64,000 bases of DNA from VXYL01 sp965199875 (GTDB lineage: Bacteria > Pseudomonadota > Gammaproteobacteria > Pseudomonadales > Azotimanducaceae), in NCBI GenBank assembly GCA_965199875.1, contig OZ241346.1, positions 558,001 to 622,000 on the forward strand. Direction: 5' to 3'. Positions within the stretch are counted from its first letter, which is position 1. Each line of letters starts with the position of its first letter. Position numbers and translations under genes: made by a program. Positions 34,301-42,237 of the stretch are shown here, in pieces. The notes beneath the pieces are model-generated. The model saw only the letters and a list, made by a program, of their open reading frames with translations. It did not search any database and was not told the origin of the DNA.

Positions 34301-34854
34301 AGGAAGCCCAACGCGACCTGCTGGCCGAACGCGCCGATGCCCTCCAAGTGCTTGCCTCCGAACCGGACCGGATCGTCGCCGGCGAGGTGCAGTTCGTCGC
34401 CCACGCCCTCGCCATCCCGCCACCCGAGGGCGACGACGCCCAACGCTACGACGAGCGCGTGGAAGACATCGCCGTGCGCATCGCCATCGCCTGGGAACGC
34501 GAACGCGGTGCCACCGTGCGGGACGTCTCCAAGCCGGCCCTCGCCCGCAACGCCAGCCTGCCGAACTGGCCCGGCTTCGACCTGCTGGCCACGCAGCCCG
34601 ACGGCCAGCTGCGCCGCATCGAAGTGAAGGGCCGCGCCGGCCGAGACGGAATCCACATGGAAGCCAACGAGTGGACGCAGGCCTGCCACCTGGGCAAGGA
34701 CTACTGGCTGTACGCGGTATTCGACTGCGCCACAGCCACGCCGAAACTGCTGCGGGTGCAGAACCCGTTCCACAAGCTGGTGGTCAGCCGCCAGGAGAGC
34801 GCGGTGTTTGCCATTGCAGCATCGGCGGTGGTGGAGGCGGCGGAGGGGGATTGA
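31312..34854 (+). CDS. XRE-HTH / SNF2-type helicase / DUF3883 fusion, defence island
   Basis: A 1180-residue protein. Residues about 9-60 form an XRE-type helix-turn-helix (L-R-Q-R-L-G-L-T-Q-Q-Q-F-A-E-R-L…V-L-R-W-E-A-G). The helicase core has Walker A D-D-A-G-A-G-K-T (143-150), F-D-E-A-H (244-248), L-T-A-T-P-H and motif V/VI T-D-A-A-G-E-G-I-N-L-Q…R-M-G-R-I-H-R-Y-G-Q. The last 100 residues match DUF3883 (N-W-P-G-F-D-L-L…I-E-V-K-G-R-A-G-R), a nuclease-like fold with E-V-K. The core resembles the DISARM helicase DrmD, but an HTH fused to it is unusual and suggests self-regulation. It is the first gene of a co-directional island. Translation starts at GTG 31312. Confidence 0.88.
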   Translation: MNTVDVSRIRFDVRSLRQRLGLTQQQFAERLHVTPLTVLRWEAGQSVPRPLAVAKLRELEQEFAASRATPRSGMARTEPPALDFAGNPNAVLAVAEAQRLAFGHQFNPAFASEISRIDPLPHQRIAVYEHMLRQDPLRFLLADDAGAGKTIMTGLAVREMLSRGRIRRVLVVPPAGLVGNWERELRTLFRLDFRIVAGEDARAGNPFQGEGSNLAIVSLDTLARGAAFDRLRSAETAPYDLVVFDEAHKLAAETVRGRVDKTQRYELAEALAGCASPASDYAGLPWRARHLLLLTATPHMGKDSPYHHLWRLLDPHAFATGEAFRRFPPNARARHFIRRTKEETVDLQGNALYRERKCDTFGYDLSASEQALYDATTAYLADTFRQALGNRGAARLALGVFQRRLASSAWALLRSFERRIEKLERHAADLQSGNATLDELAGQSRRFERRGDYFDEHGADDDYREGMVGEAHEDFEAEVLGAVVAATVEDLQAEVETLTGLRGMARKVLDDGNEAKFTKLREVLEDGAQGTQGPPEKWLVFTEHRDSLEYLVQRLDGLGYVGQVAQIHGGMDWREREAQVEQFRDPHGARFCIATDAAGEGINLQFCARMANYDIPWNPARLEQRMGRIHRYGQARDVVIVNLVAVSTREGRVLMRLFEKLDAIRATLSSDKVFDVIGRLFENVSLKDAMLGAVTEDGEREAIATLDEPLTTERAAALRDAEQRIYGAKGDVAGRLGQLQGDIERERYLQLTPGYVRQFVATATALLGLEIRGDLDDVFALAPREAGALDALLPALAAYDAEVRDKLRVYRPSQGDAAACIWLHPGEPVFDALADRVIERFGADALRGSIFIDPRASEPYLCHLAIASLRLEAEAATTASAASLLERRLIAVRHNAEGEPIMCPVEPLLLLHSAPDVPPGAVPLAARAVGMTADAARFLAQVAQDELAEERRIALRAELPERQRQAGAGFDLRAAELAAQRQALGKDADAEDLATVKEAQRDLLAERADALQVLASEPDRIVAGEVQFVAHALAIPPPEGDDAQRYDERVEDIAVRIAIAWERERGATVRDVSKPALARNASLPNWPGFDLLATQPDGQLRRIEVKGRAGRDGIHMEANEWTQACHLGKDYWLYAVFDCATATPKLLRVQNPFHKLVVSRQESAVFAIAASAVVEAAEGD

Positions 34855-34903
34855 GGCGAGCGGTGGACGTTGCGGCGCCGAAGAACTGCATGATGCCACG
34901 ACA

Positions 34904-34915
34904 TATCATTTGATA
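34904..34915. promoter_or_regulatory. Palindrome TATC-ATTT-GATA upstream of the GHKL-nuclease
   Basis: TATCATTTGATA, 11 of 12 bases the same as at 31257-31268. It lies 13 bases upstream of a good -35 box (34929). See the shared-operator finding. Confidence 0.5.
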
Positions 34916-34928
34916 GTGCGATGATTGT

Positions 34929-34957
34929 TTGACTGTCTCTGAGCGTTGGCGTATGGT
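34929..34957 (+). promoter_or_regulatory. Sigma-70-type promoter for the GHKL-nuclease/methyltransferase pair
   Basis: TTGACT (34929-34934), 17-base spacer, TATGGT (34952-34957). Transcription would start near 34964 and leave a 40-base leader before ATG 35004. The restriction-modification pair can thus be expressed apart from the helicase. Confidence 0.5.
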
Positions 34958-35003
34958 GTCCAGTCTCGTGGAACCACCGTCGCTGAACGCGGGGCCAACA
35001 CTG

Positions 35004-37064
35004 ATGCCAGCCAAGTACACCATGCGCATCTCCCGGCTTACCGTGGACAAGCTGGGCGTAAAGCTCTACGACAAAGTGTCGGCGGTGCTTGCCGAGCTCA
35101 TCGCCAATGCCTACGACGCAGACGCTCAGAACGTGGCCATCCACGCGCCGATGGGCAAGTACCTCGCCGGCAAGGCCAACGGCGAAGTTCAGGACAAGGG
35201 CTTCGAGATCAAGATCGAAGACGACGGCGCTGGCATGACGCCGAATGAGATGCAGGCGTTCTTCCTCGTCATCGGCGCGGAACGCAGGACCGACTCCCGA
35301 CGAGGCGGCGTCTCCAAGCGGTTCAGCCGTAAGGTCATGGGGCGAAAGGGCGTGGGCAAGCTCGCGCCCTTCGGCATCTGCAAGGTCATGGAAGTCATCA
35401 GCGCTGGCGGCAAGCTGGTTAAGGAGGACGGCAAGACGGGCCACCGCACGTCCCACATCATCTTGAACTACGACGACATCATTGCCGTCGGCGACGAACA
35501 CGACGAACCATACCAACCGCAGGTCGGGCCCAAAGACGGCACGCTAAGCGCAGCGCCGGGTACCGTGATTTCCTTGCGAGACTTCGACTATAGACGCGTG
35601 TCGGAAATCGACACTCTCGCACGTCAGATCGCGCAGCGGTTCGGAATCCAATCGCAAGAGTGGCAGATCTCCCTCCGCGACAACGGTGCCACATCCAATG
35701 CGCATGTTGTCGGAGCGTTCGACGTCGAGACGATGCCAAACACGCGCATCAACTTCCTTGAGAAAGGCAAGGTTGCTGGCCCCGATGGAGCTGATCTACG
35801 GGACATCGAGGCGGGCTTCACACACGAAGAAGCCTTCCATTCGGTTACCGGATGGATGGGGTACTCCAAGGCGCCGTACCGCGACGAGTTGATGGCGGGC
35901 GTTCGCATCTACTGCCGCGGCAAAATCGCTGCCCAGAGCACGATATTCAACCAGCGAGCAGGCTTCACGGGCGAGCACAACATCCGCTCCTACTTGGTCG
36001 GCGAACTGCATGCGGACTGGCTCGACGAGGACGAAGACCTCATCCAGACGGATCGCCGAGACATCCTATGGTCCAACGAAGTCGCAGCCGCGTTTCAGGA
36101 CTGGGGAAGGCGCGTTGTCAAGCGCATCGGCACACTGTCCCGAGACCCAATGCGAAAGGCCACGTTGGAGCTGTTCATGGAGACGGGCCGGGTTGCAGAC
36201 CGCATCGATACGCAGTTCCCAACCGAGGGTCAGAGCGAGATTCGCGCCAAGGCAGCGGACTTGGCTCGGATGTTCGGTCGAACGATGAACCGTTCGGATG
36301 CGGAAGACGAAGAGATAGTTGGCAACTGGGTGAATCTGAGTTTGGAACTGGCGCCGCACGTCACCTTGGACGCCAAAATGCGGGAAGCCGCCGAAAAAAC
36401 GAACGCGCCATTCGAGGTGTTGGTCTCTCTCCTTCGGACCGCTCGAATTGCCGAGCTTGCATCGTTTGGCCGCATCGCCGAAGACCGCCTCAAGGTGATC
36501 TCTCGCTTGGATGGCCTGAAGGACGGGCCTGACACCCAAGAGGCGGACTTGCAGCGCCTGATTAGCGATGCCCCTTGGCTCATTGATCCGGAGTGGGCGC
36601 CGGTCACCGCCAACCAAACGCTCCAACGGCTACGCCGGGAGTTCGCCACGCACTACGAGCGGGAGACTGGCGAACGGATTGATCTTGGCAACTTCGAGCA
36701 TCCAAGAAAGCGCCCGGACTTCGTCCTGTCGAGCCAGGATGGCATCGCGCAAATCATCGAGATCAAGATGCCTGGCCACAAGCTGAGGAATGCAGAGATG
36801 GAGCGGATAGTCGCATACCACGACTGCATGGAATCATTTCTGGCGGCAAACACGGAATTCAGGCGGCGTATACAGGACTTCCACATCACTTTGGTTTGCG
36901 ACGACGTGGCGTTGTCGGGAAGCCAGAACGCGGCTCTTCGCTTCATGACCAAGCTGACCCGCCTGACATGGCGCGACTTCCTGATGCGCACGGAAACCGT
37001 ACACAAGGACTTCTTGGCTGAGGCGGATCGCCAGAAGCGCTTGACAGCTTCGAGGAGCGATTGA
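35004..37064 (+). CDS. GHKL (MORC-like) ATPase fused to PD-(D/E)xK nuclease
   Basis: About 686 residues from ATG 35004. The N-terminus is a GHKL (Hsp90/MORC/MutL-type) ATPase: N-box A-E-L-I-A-N-A-Y-D-A-D-A, G1 I-E-D-D-G-A-G-M and G2 G-R-K-G-V-G-K-L-A-P-F-G-I. The C-terminus has P571-D572-F-V-L … I-I-E586-I-K588, a PD-(D/E)xK nuclease motif with normal spacing. The gene overlaps or abuts the cytosine methyltransferase. Established GHKL-nuclease pairs with C5 methyltransferases act as restriction-modification units, so this is probably the restriction subunit. Recognition sequence unknown. Confidence 0.85.
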   Translation: MPAKYTMRISRLTVDKLGVKLYDKVSAVLAELIANAYDADAQNVAIHAPMGKYLAGKANGEVQDKGFEIKIEDDGAGMTPNEMQAFFLVIGAERRTDSRRGGVSKRFSRKVMGRKGVGKLAPFGICKVMEVISAGGKLVKEDGKTGHRTSHIILNYDDIIAVGDEHDEPYQPQVGPKDGTLSAAPGTVISLRDFDYRRVSEIDTLARQIAQRFGIQSQEWQISLRDNGATSNAHVVGAFDVETMPNTRINFLEKGKVAGPDGADLRDIEAGFTHEEAFHSVTGWMGYSKAPYRDELMAGVRIYCRGKIAAQSTIFNQRAGFTGEHNIRSYLVGELHADWLDEDEDLIQTDRRDILWSNEVAAAFQDWGRRVVKRIGTLSRDPMRKATLELFMETGRVADRIDTQFPTEGQSEIRAKAADLARMFGRTMNRSDAEDEEIVGNWVNLSLELAPHVTLDAKMREAAEKTNAPFEVLVSLLRTARIAELASFGRIAEDRLKVISRLDGLKDGPDTQEADLQRLISDAPWLIDPEWAPVTANQTLQRLRREFATHYERETGERIDLGNFEHPRKRPDFVLSSQDGIAQIIEIKMPGHKLRNAEMERIVAYHDCMESFLAANTEFRRRIQDFHITLVCDDVALSGSQNAALRFMTKLTRLTWRDFLMRTETVHKDFLAEADRQKRLTASRSD

Positions 37065-37066
37065 CC

Positions 37067-38131
37067 GTGACATTCGTGGCTGTTGACCTCTTCGCCGGCG
37101 GAGGCGGCCTAACGGTCGGCTTGAAACGCGCTGGCTTCAAGGTTGCCGCCGCCGTGGAGCTCGAGCCGCACGCCAGTGCCACATACGAGGCCAACCACGC
37201 CGAAGTCCACATGCTGCTAGAGGACATCAAGAAGGTACGGGGTAAAGACCTGCTTGATCTGGCCGGCGGACGCATCGACTTGCTGGCGGGCTGTCCGCCC
37301 TGCCAAGGCTTCACTAGCCTGACCGCCAAGTACGACAAGGTGGACCCCCGCAACGACCTGATATTCGAGATGTCTAGGCTGGCAAGGGAAACGTGCGCAC
37401 GCAGCGTAATGATGGAGAACGTGCCGGGGCTCACACGCAAAGGGCGCCCCCTATACGACAAGCTCTTGCGAGAACTGCAGGATGCCGGGTACGAGCTCAC
37501 CGCAGGTGTCTTGGAAGTGGCCGACTACGGCGTACCCCAGTTCCGTCGCCGTTTGGTGTTGCTCGGCGGGTTGGGATTCTCCATCGAACTTCCTAAGCCG
37601 ACGCACACGAGGAACGGTGCGAACGGGCTTCCACCTTGGCGCACGGTCGAGGATGCCATCGGCGACATGGACAAGCCCATTACCCTCGGTGTGGCCAAAC
37701 GCCAAGGCTCCGTGGAAGAGTCGGACTGGCACATCGTCAGAGACCTGTCACCGGCCAACAAGCTCCGAATCGCCGCAGCGGAAGCCGGCAAGAGTTGGGC
37801 CACGATACCCCCCGAGCTTCGCCCCGCCTGCCACCAAGGCGAATACAAGGGCTTCTCCAACGTCTACGGACGCATGGAATGGAACAAACCCTCGCCGACG
37901 ATCACCGGCGGCTGCACGACGTTCAGCAAGGGCCGGTTCGGACACCCTAAAGCCAACCGGACCATATCCGTGCGCGAAGCAGCGCTTTTGCAAACCTTTC
38001 CGGAAAACTACCGCTTTGATGTTCCATACATGGAACATGTCTGCAACGTGGTCGGCAACGCACTGCCTTGCGACTTCGCCGCGGCGGTGTCGAAAGAATG
38101 CTTCGAAGTGTTGGCCAGCGTGACACAGTGA
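37067..38131 (+). CDS. DNA (cytosine-5) methyltransferase
   Basis: A 354-residue C5-cytosine methyltransferase with motifs in order: I D-L-F-A-G-G-G-G, IV G-C-P-P-C-Q-G-F (catalytic Cys), VI M-M-E-N-V-P, VIII Q-F-R-R-R-L-V-L-L-G, IX R-E-A-A-L-L-Q-T-F-P and X V-G-N-A-L-P. The target-recognition region between VIII and IX is short. Start is GTG 37067, or TTG 37061, which overlaps the previous stop (TTGA). Protects host sites from the adjacent GHKL-nuclease. Confidence 0.93.
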   Translation: MTFVAVDLFAGGGGLTVGLKRAGFKVAAAVELEPHASATYEANHAEVHMLLEDIKKVRGKDLLDLAGGRIDLLAGCPPCQGFTSLTAKYDKVDPRNDLIFEMSRLARETCARSVMMENVPGLTRKGRPLYDKLLRELQDAGYELTAGVLEVADYGVPQFRRRLVLLGGLGFSIELPKPTHTRNGANGLPPWRTVEDAIGDMDKPITLGVAKRQGSVEESDWHIVRDLSPANKLRIAAAEAGKSWATIPPELRPACHQGEYKGFSNVYGRMEWNKPSPTITGGCTTFSKGRFGHPKANRTISVREAALLQTFPENYRFDVPYMEHVCNVVGNALPCDFAAAVSKECFEVLASVTQ

Positions 38132-38230
38132 ACGAGGAAGAATGCTGACCTTCTCGCAGAAGGTAAGGGCACAAGGGCGTTCCGTGCCTGGTGCTTCGCC
38201 AGCTTACCTCTGGCGGAAGACTGTCTCCCC

Positions 38231-41200
38231 ATGACCTCCCGCCGCCTCATCGAGGCCGCCTTCCCCCTCAAGCAGGCGTCTCTCGATTCCGTCCACGAGA
38301 AGTCCGTTCGCCACGGCCACATCTCCACCTTGCACATCTGGCCGGCGCGGCGGCCGTTGGCTGCGAGTCGCGCGGCATTGTTGGCGACGCTGTTGCCGGA
38401 TCCCGTGAGCGCCAAGGCGCGGCGGGACGACCTGCGGCGGATGGCGGGGCGGGTGGTTGACAAGGTGGACCGTGATGGCGAGGTAACAGGCGAGACGACC
38501 GAGGGTGGGATCCTGCATTGGGGGCGGGAGAGCGCCAGGGGTGCGGGCGGTTCGCGGTCGGGGCGAGCCTCCGCAAGCGACCGGGCGAACGGGGCGCCGG
38601 CAAGCACCCGTGGCCACCCGCTCTCCCGCTTCCGCGAAGAAATCAAGAGAGCGTTCGGCGGCAAGGCGCCGCGGGTGCTCGATCCCTTTGCCGGCGGTGG
38701 CGCCATCCCCTTGGAGGCCATGCGCCTTGGCTGCGAGGTCGTCGCGTCGGACTTGAACCCTGTGGCGTGGTTCATTCTCCGCTGCACCTTGCACTATCCG
38801 CACTTGCTCGCCGGGCAGACGCGCCCGCTGCCGGAGTTCGCGCTGGATGACGAGGCGTTCATGGCGGCCTTCTTCAAGGCGCAGGGTGTCGTCGGGCAAC
38901 GGGCGTTGCGGGAGGCGCTGGATGCAGTGGGCAGTCGGCATGGCGGCAAGTCCGCGCACCACGCAACCGGCAGCGGGCTGCTGCCGATGGCGGTGGAGAC
39001 GCAAGCGGATTTCGCTTGGCATCTGCGCGCCTGGGGGCGGCGCGTGCTGGCACAAGCGCGGCGCTCCCTGGCCGCCCGCTATCCCACCTACGCCGAGTTC
39101 GAGCCCGTTCCGCCGTCGCCGGGGCCGCCGGGGAAGGCAGCGGCAACGCCGAGGGCGCCGCGTACCTGGGAACCGCGGCCGCCCCAACTGCTCACGCCGA
39201 ACGCCCGAGGCGATGTGGCCGTCGCCGCGCTGAACGCGGAGTTCGGCGCCGGCTATCTGGCGGACGAGCGCAATCCCCGCTGGGTGGCCAAGCCGACGGT
39301 GGCGTATCTGTGGGCGCGCACCGTGCCGTGCGCGGGATGCCGCCAGGAAGTGCCGCTCTTGAAGACGCGCTGGCTCTGTAAACGCGGCAGCAAGCGCGTG
39401 CGGTTGAAGATGACCGCAGGAGAGAACGGCGTCGTTTTCGGCGTCAAAAGCAGTGTGCCCGCGGGCAGGGGCAGCGCGGCGCAGCGGCGCGAACGGGATC
39501 GGGCGCTCGGCGCCGGCACCATGTCCAGCAGCGGCGTCACCTGCCCGTGCTGCGGCGTCACGGCGACGATGGCGGATTTGCGCGCCGCTGGCCGCGCCGG
39601 GCGCTTGGGCGAGCGCATGACGGCGGTGGTGGTGGACGGCCAGCGCGGCAAGGAGTATCGGCTGCCAACGGCTGCGGAACTCGAAGCCGCCGAGGTGAGC
39701 GAGGAAGCGCTGGCGGAGCTCTATGCGGACGTTCCCTACGGCCTGCCGGACGAGCCGACGCCGAAAGCGGGTATGGGCGCATCCCGCGCCTTTTCGGTGG
39801 ACGGCTACGGCTTCGACATGTGGCGCAAGCTCTTCACCCGCCGCCAACTGCTCGCCCTCGGCACTTTGGTGCGCGAGATTCGAGGCTTGGCGCTGGACGG
39901 CTACCCGGACGATTGGCGCGAAGGACTGTTGGCGTACTTGGCACCGGCCATAAGCCGCTCGGCAGACAGGGGCAGCGCTGTAACCACTTGGACAAACGAT
40001 CGCGAGGGCATCGGGCACACGTTCGCGCGCTTTGCCCTGCCCATGGTTTGGGACTTCGCAGAGTCCTCTCCTCTCGGCGATGCCAGCGGCAGCTTCGGCC
40101 AAGCCATTGAATGGATAGCTCGCGTCTCAGAGCACCTTCAAGCCGCGGCAGCCGAGGCACCGCGCCCGTGCGTGTTGCGCCAGTCGGCAGCCGAGCCGCT
40201 TCCCGACTCCTTGGATGTCATCTGCACCGATCCCCCGTACTACGACGCCATCCCCTACTCGGACTTGATGGACTTCTTCCACGTCTGGCTGCGGCGCGCG
40301 CTGCACGGCCTCTCGCCGGAAACCGACGCCGCCTTCGCCGCGCCGCTCGGCCCGAAGTGGAACCGCGACGCCGAAGACGGCGAACTCATCGACGACGCGG
40401 CGCGCTTCGGCGGCGACCGCGAAGCCTCCAAGCGCAACTACGAGGACGGCATGGCGCGGGCGTTCTCGCGCTTCCACGACGCGCTGCGGGAAGACGGGCG
40501 GCTGGTGATCGTCTTCGCCAACAAGTCGCCGGACGCCTGGGAGACGCTGGTGTCCGCCCTCATTCGCGCCGGCTTCGTGGTCGACGGCTCGTGGCCGATT
40601 CAGACGGAGATGCAGAACCGGCAACGCTCGCTGTCCTCCGCCGCCCTCTCCTCGTCCATCTGGCTGGTGTGCAGGAAGCGCCCGCGCGCCGCCCGCCCAG
40701 GCTGGGACAACGCCGTGCTGCGCGAGATGCAGGCCAACATCACCACCAAGCTGCGCGACTTCTGGGACGCCGGCATTCGCGGGCCGGACTTCGTCTGGGC
40801 CGCCACCGGCCCGGCGCTGGAAGCCTTCAGCAAGCACCCGGTGGTGAAGCGCACGGACGCGCCGGGCAGCGTGCTGACGGTAGCCGAGTTCCTGCGCCAC
40901 GTGCGCCGCATGGTGGTGGCCTTCGTCGTCAACCGCCTGTTCGCCGTGCAGGGCGAGGCCACGGCGACGCTGGACGACCCCACCACCTACTACCTGCTCC
41001 ACCGCAACGACTTCGGCCTGGGCGACGCGCCCGCCGGCGCCTGCATCCTCTACGCCCTCTCCTGCAACGTCTCGGATGCGGACTTGGCGGGGCGGTTGGA
41101 TCTTCTGGCCCGGGGGAAGGAGGCGGAGCCCTCGGCGGATGACGAAGAAGGCGATGGCGAGGACGACGAATCCGCAACCACCGGTTCCGGCAGCAAGACC

Positions 41201-41515
41201 CGCCTGAAACCCTGGCACCGCCGCACCGCCAAGGCCCTCGGCGAACCCACCAACGACGGCAACCCGCCCCCCCTCATCGACTGCGTCCACCGCACGATGC
41301 GCCTGTGGAAAACCGGCGAACAAAGCCGCGTGGACGGGTATTTGGAAGCCCAGGGCCTGTGGCGCAACGACCTGTTCAAGCAGGTGGTGCAGGCGGTGCT
41401 GGAACTTGCGAAGCCGGGGACGGACGAGCGTGCTACGCTTGAGTACATTCAGAACCACTTGGCAACGGATGGCGGGGTGGTGGTGTCGAGGCAGCGGGGG
41501 TTGTTGGAGGAGTAG
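38231..41515 (+). CDS. DUF1156 adenine-type DNA methylase with zinc-ribbon cysteines
   Basis: A 1094-residue predicted DNA methyltransferase. The N-terminus is DUF1156 (R-R-L-I-E…S-V-H-E-K-S-V-R-H-G-H-I-S-T-L-H-I-W-P-A-R-R-P-L). Motif I is L-D-P-F-A-G-G-G-A-I-P-L-E-A and the catalytic motif IV is D-P-P-Y-Y-D (about 667), as in N6-adenine methylases. Cysteine pairs C-A-G-C and C-P-C-C-G in the middle are likely zinc ribbons. In known defence islands this family occurs with DUF499 ATPases and large helicases (BREX/DISARM-related), where methylation marks self. It fits the helicase upstream and the DUF499 protein at 45733. Confidence 0.88.
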   Translation: MTSRRLIEAAFPLKQASLDSVHEKSVRHGHISTLHIWPARRPLAASRAALLATLLPDPVSAKARRDDLRRMAGRVVDKVDRDGEVTGETTEGGILHWGRESARGAGGSRSGRASASDRANGAPASTRGHPLSRFREEIKRAFGGKAPRVLDPFAGGGAIPLEAMRLGCEVVASDLNPVAWFILRCTLHYPHLLAGQTRPLPEFALDDEAFMAAFFKAQGVVGQRALREALDAVGSRHGGKSAHHATGSGLLPMAVETQADFAWHLRAWGRRVLAQARRSLAARYPTYAEFEPVPPSPGPPGKAAATPRAPRTWEPRPPQLLTPNARGDVAVAALNAEFGAGYLADERNPRWVAKPTVAYLWARTVPCAGCRQEVPLLKTRWLCKRGSKRVRLKMTAGENGVVFGVKSSVPAGRGSAAQRRERDRALGAGTMSSSGVTCPCCGVTATMADLRAAGRAGRLGERMTAVVVDGQRGKEYRLPTAAELEAAEVSEEALAELYADVPYGLPDEPTPKAGMGASRAFSVDGYGFDMWRKLFTRRQLLALGTLVREIRGLALDGYPDDWREGLLAYLAPAISRSADRGSAVTTWTNDREGIGHTFARFALPMVWDFAESSPLGDASGSFGQAIEWIARVSEHLQAAAAEAPRPCVLRQSAAEPLPDSLDVICTDPPYYDAIPYSDLMDFFHVWLRRALHGLSPETDAAFAAPLGPKWNRDAEDGELIDDAARFGGDREASKRNYEDGMARAFSRFHDALREDGRLVIVFANKSPDAWETLVSALIRAGFVVDGSWPIQTEMQNRQRSLSSAALSSSIWLVCRKRPRAARPGWDNAVLREMQANITTKLRDFWDAGIRGPDFVWAATGPALEAFSKHPVVKRTDAPGSVLTVAEFLRHVRRMVVAFVVNRLFAVQGEATATLDDPTTYYLLHRNDFGLGDAPAGACILYALSCNVSDADLAGRLDLLARGKEAEPSADDEEGDGEDDESATTGSGSKTRLKPWHRRTAKALGEPTNDGNPPPLIDCVHRTMRLWKTGEQSRVDGYLEAQGLWRNDLFKQVVQAVLELAKPGTDERATLEYIQNHLATDGGVVVSRQRGLLEE

Positions 41516-41604
41516 CGGCGTTCACTGCCCACGGTTGCGGGGGCTGCCAGGGGGCTGCCATGCACACAACCACGGTACCCGGAAGTTATGGCAGAATAGG
41601 TGTT

Positions 41605-41952
41605 ATGCAAAACGGCTCGACCATGGAACTTCGGTGCTACGCCTATCGGCGGGGCGCTGTGTGGGAAGCGATCTGCACAGACTTGAACGTTGCCACTTTT
41701 GGGCCGTCCCAAGAGGAGGTCGAGCGTTTGTTGGCGGAAGCCATTGAGTTGCACTTGGAGTGCGTAGCTGACTTCCCGGAGGAAGATCGTCAAGCGATGT
41801 TGGCGCGGCGAGCACCGTGGCACGTCCGTTTTGGGCTTGAACTGCTGTCTCGAGTTCACGCCGTACGGGACAAGTGGGGCAAGAGCCGCGAGAAGGTGCG
41901 CCACAGCTTCGACTACGCCCCCTTGTCCATTGCGGAGAGTCGACAAGCGTGA
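41605..41952 (+). CDS. HicB-like small protein
   Basis: About 115 residues. The first 55 (L-R-C-Y-A-Y-R-R-G-A-V-W-E-A-I-C-T-D-L-N-V-A-T-F-G) have the beta-beta-beta-alpha pattern of the HicB/DUF1902 partial RNase H fold. The C-terminus is not a recognised DNA-binding domain. It overlaps the next gene by four bases (GTGA). No HicA toxin gene is nearby. Start ATG 41605; ATG 41623 possible. Confidence 0.65.
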   Translation: MQNGSTMELRCYAYRRGAVWEAICTDLNVATFGPSQEEVERLLAEAIELHLECVADFPEEDRQAMLARRAPWHVRFGLELLSRVHAVRDKWGKSREKVRHSFDYAPLSIAESRQA

Positions 41953-42164
41953 CCCAGTCCCCCTGGACAGCAATCGTGAGCAAGGAAGACGGCTGGTGGA
42001 TCGGCTGGATCGCCGAAGTGCCCGGCGTGAATGCCCAGGAGCGCACGCGCGAAGCATTGCTCGACACCTTGGCCGAAGTGCTGCGCGAAGCCCTCGAAAT
42101 GAACCGGCAAGATGCGCTCGGCCACGCCGAACATGCCTATGAAGAGGTCGCGATCGCGGTCTAA
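41949..42164 (+). CDS. Second HicB-like small protein
   Basis: Seventy-one residues from GTG 41949: A-I-V-S-K-E-D-G-W-W-I-G-W-I-A-E-V-P-G-V-N-A-Q-E-R-T, the classic HicB N-terminal fold, then a helical end. Starts within the previous stop codon (GTGA), so the two are coupled. Tandem HicB-like genes with no HicA suggest orphan antitoxins or regulators within the island. Confidence 0.68.
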   Translation: MTQSPWTAIVSKEDGWWIGWIAEVPGVNAQERTREALLDTLAEVLREALEMNRQDALGHAEHAYEEVAIAV

Positions 42165-42237
42165 CCACGCCTCCCGAGCTCGGCGATGCCCAAGTCGTTG
42201 CAGATCTTCTTGTTGGACTCGTGATAGCGTTTAGAAG

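Noticed and set aside
41605..42164. A HicAB toxin-antitoxin system
   Set aside because: No HicA-like frame with its catalytic His was found on either strand nearby.
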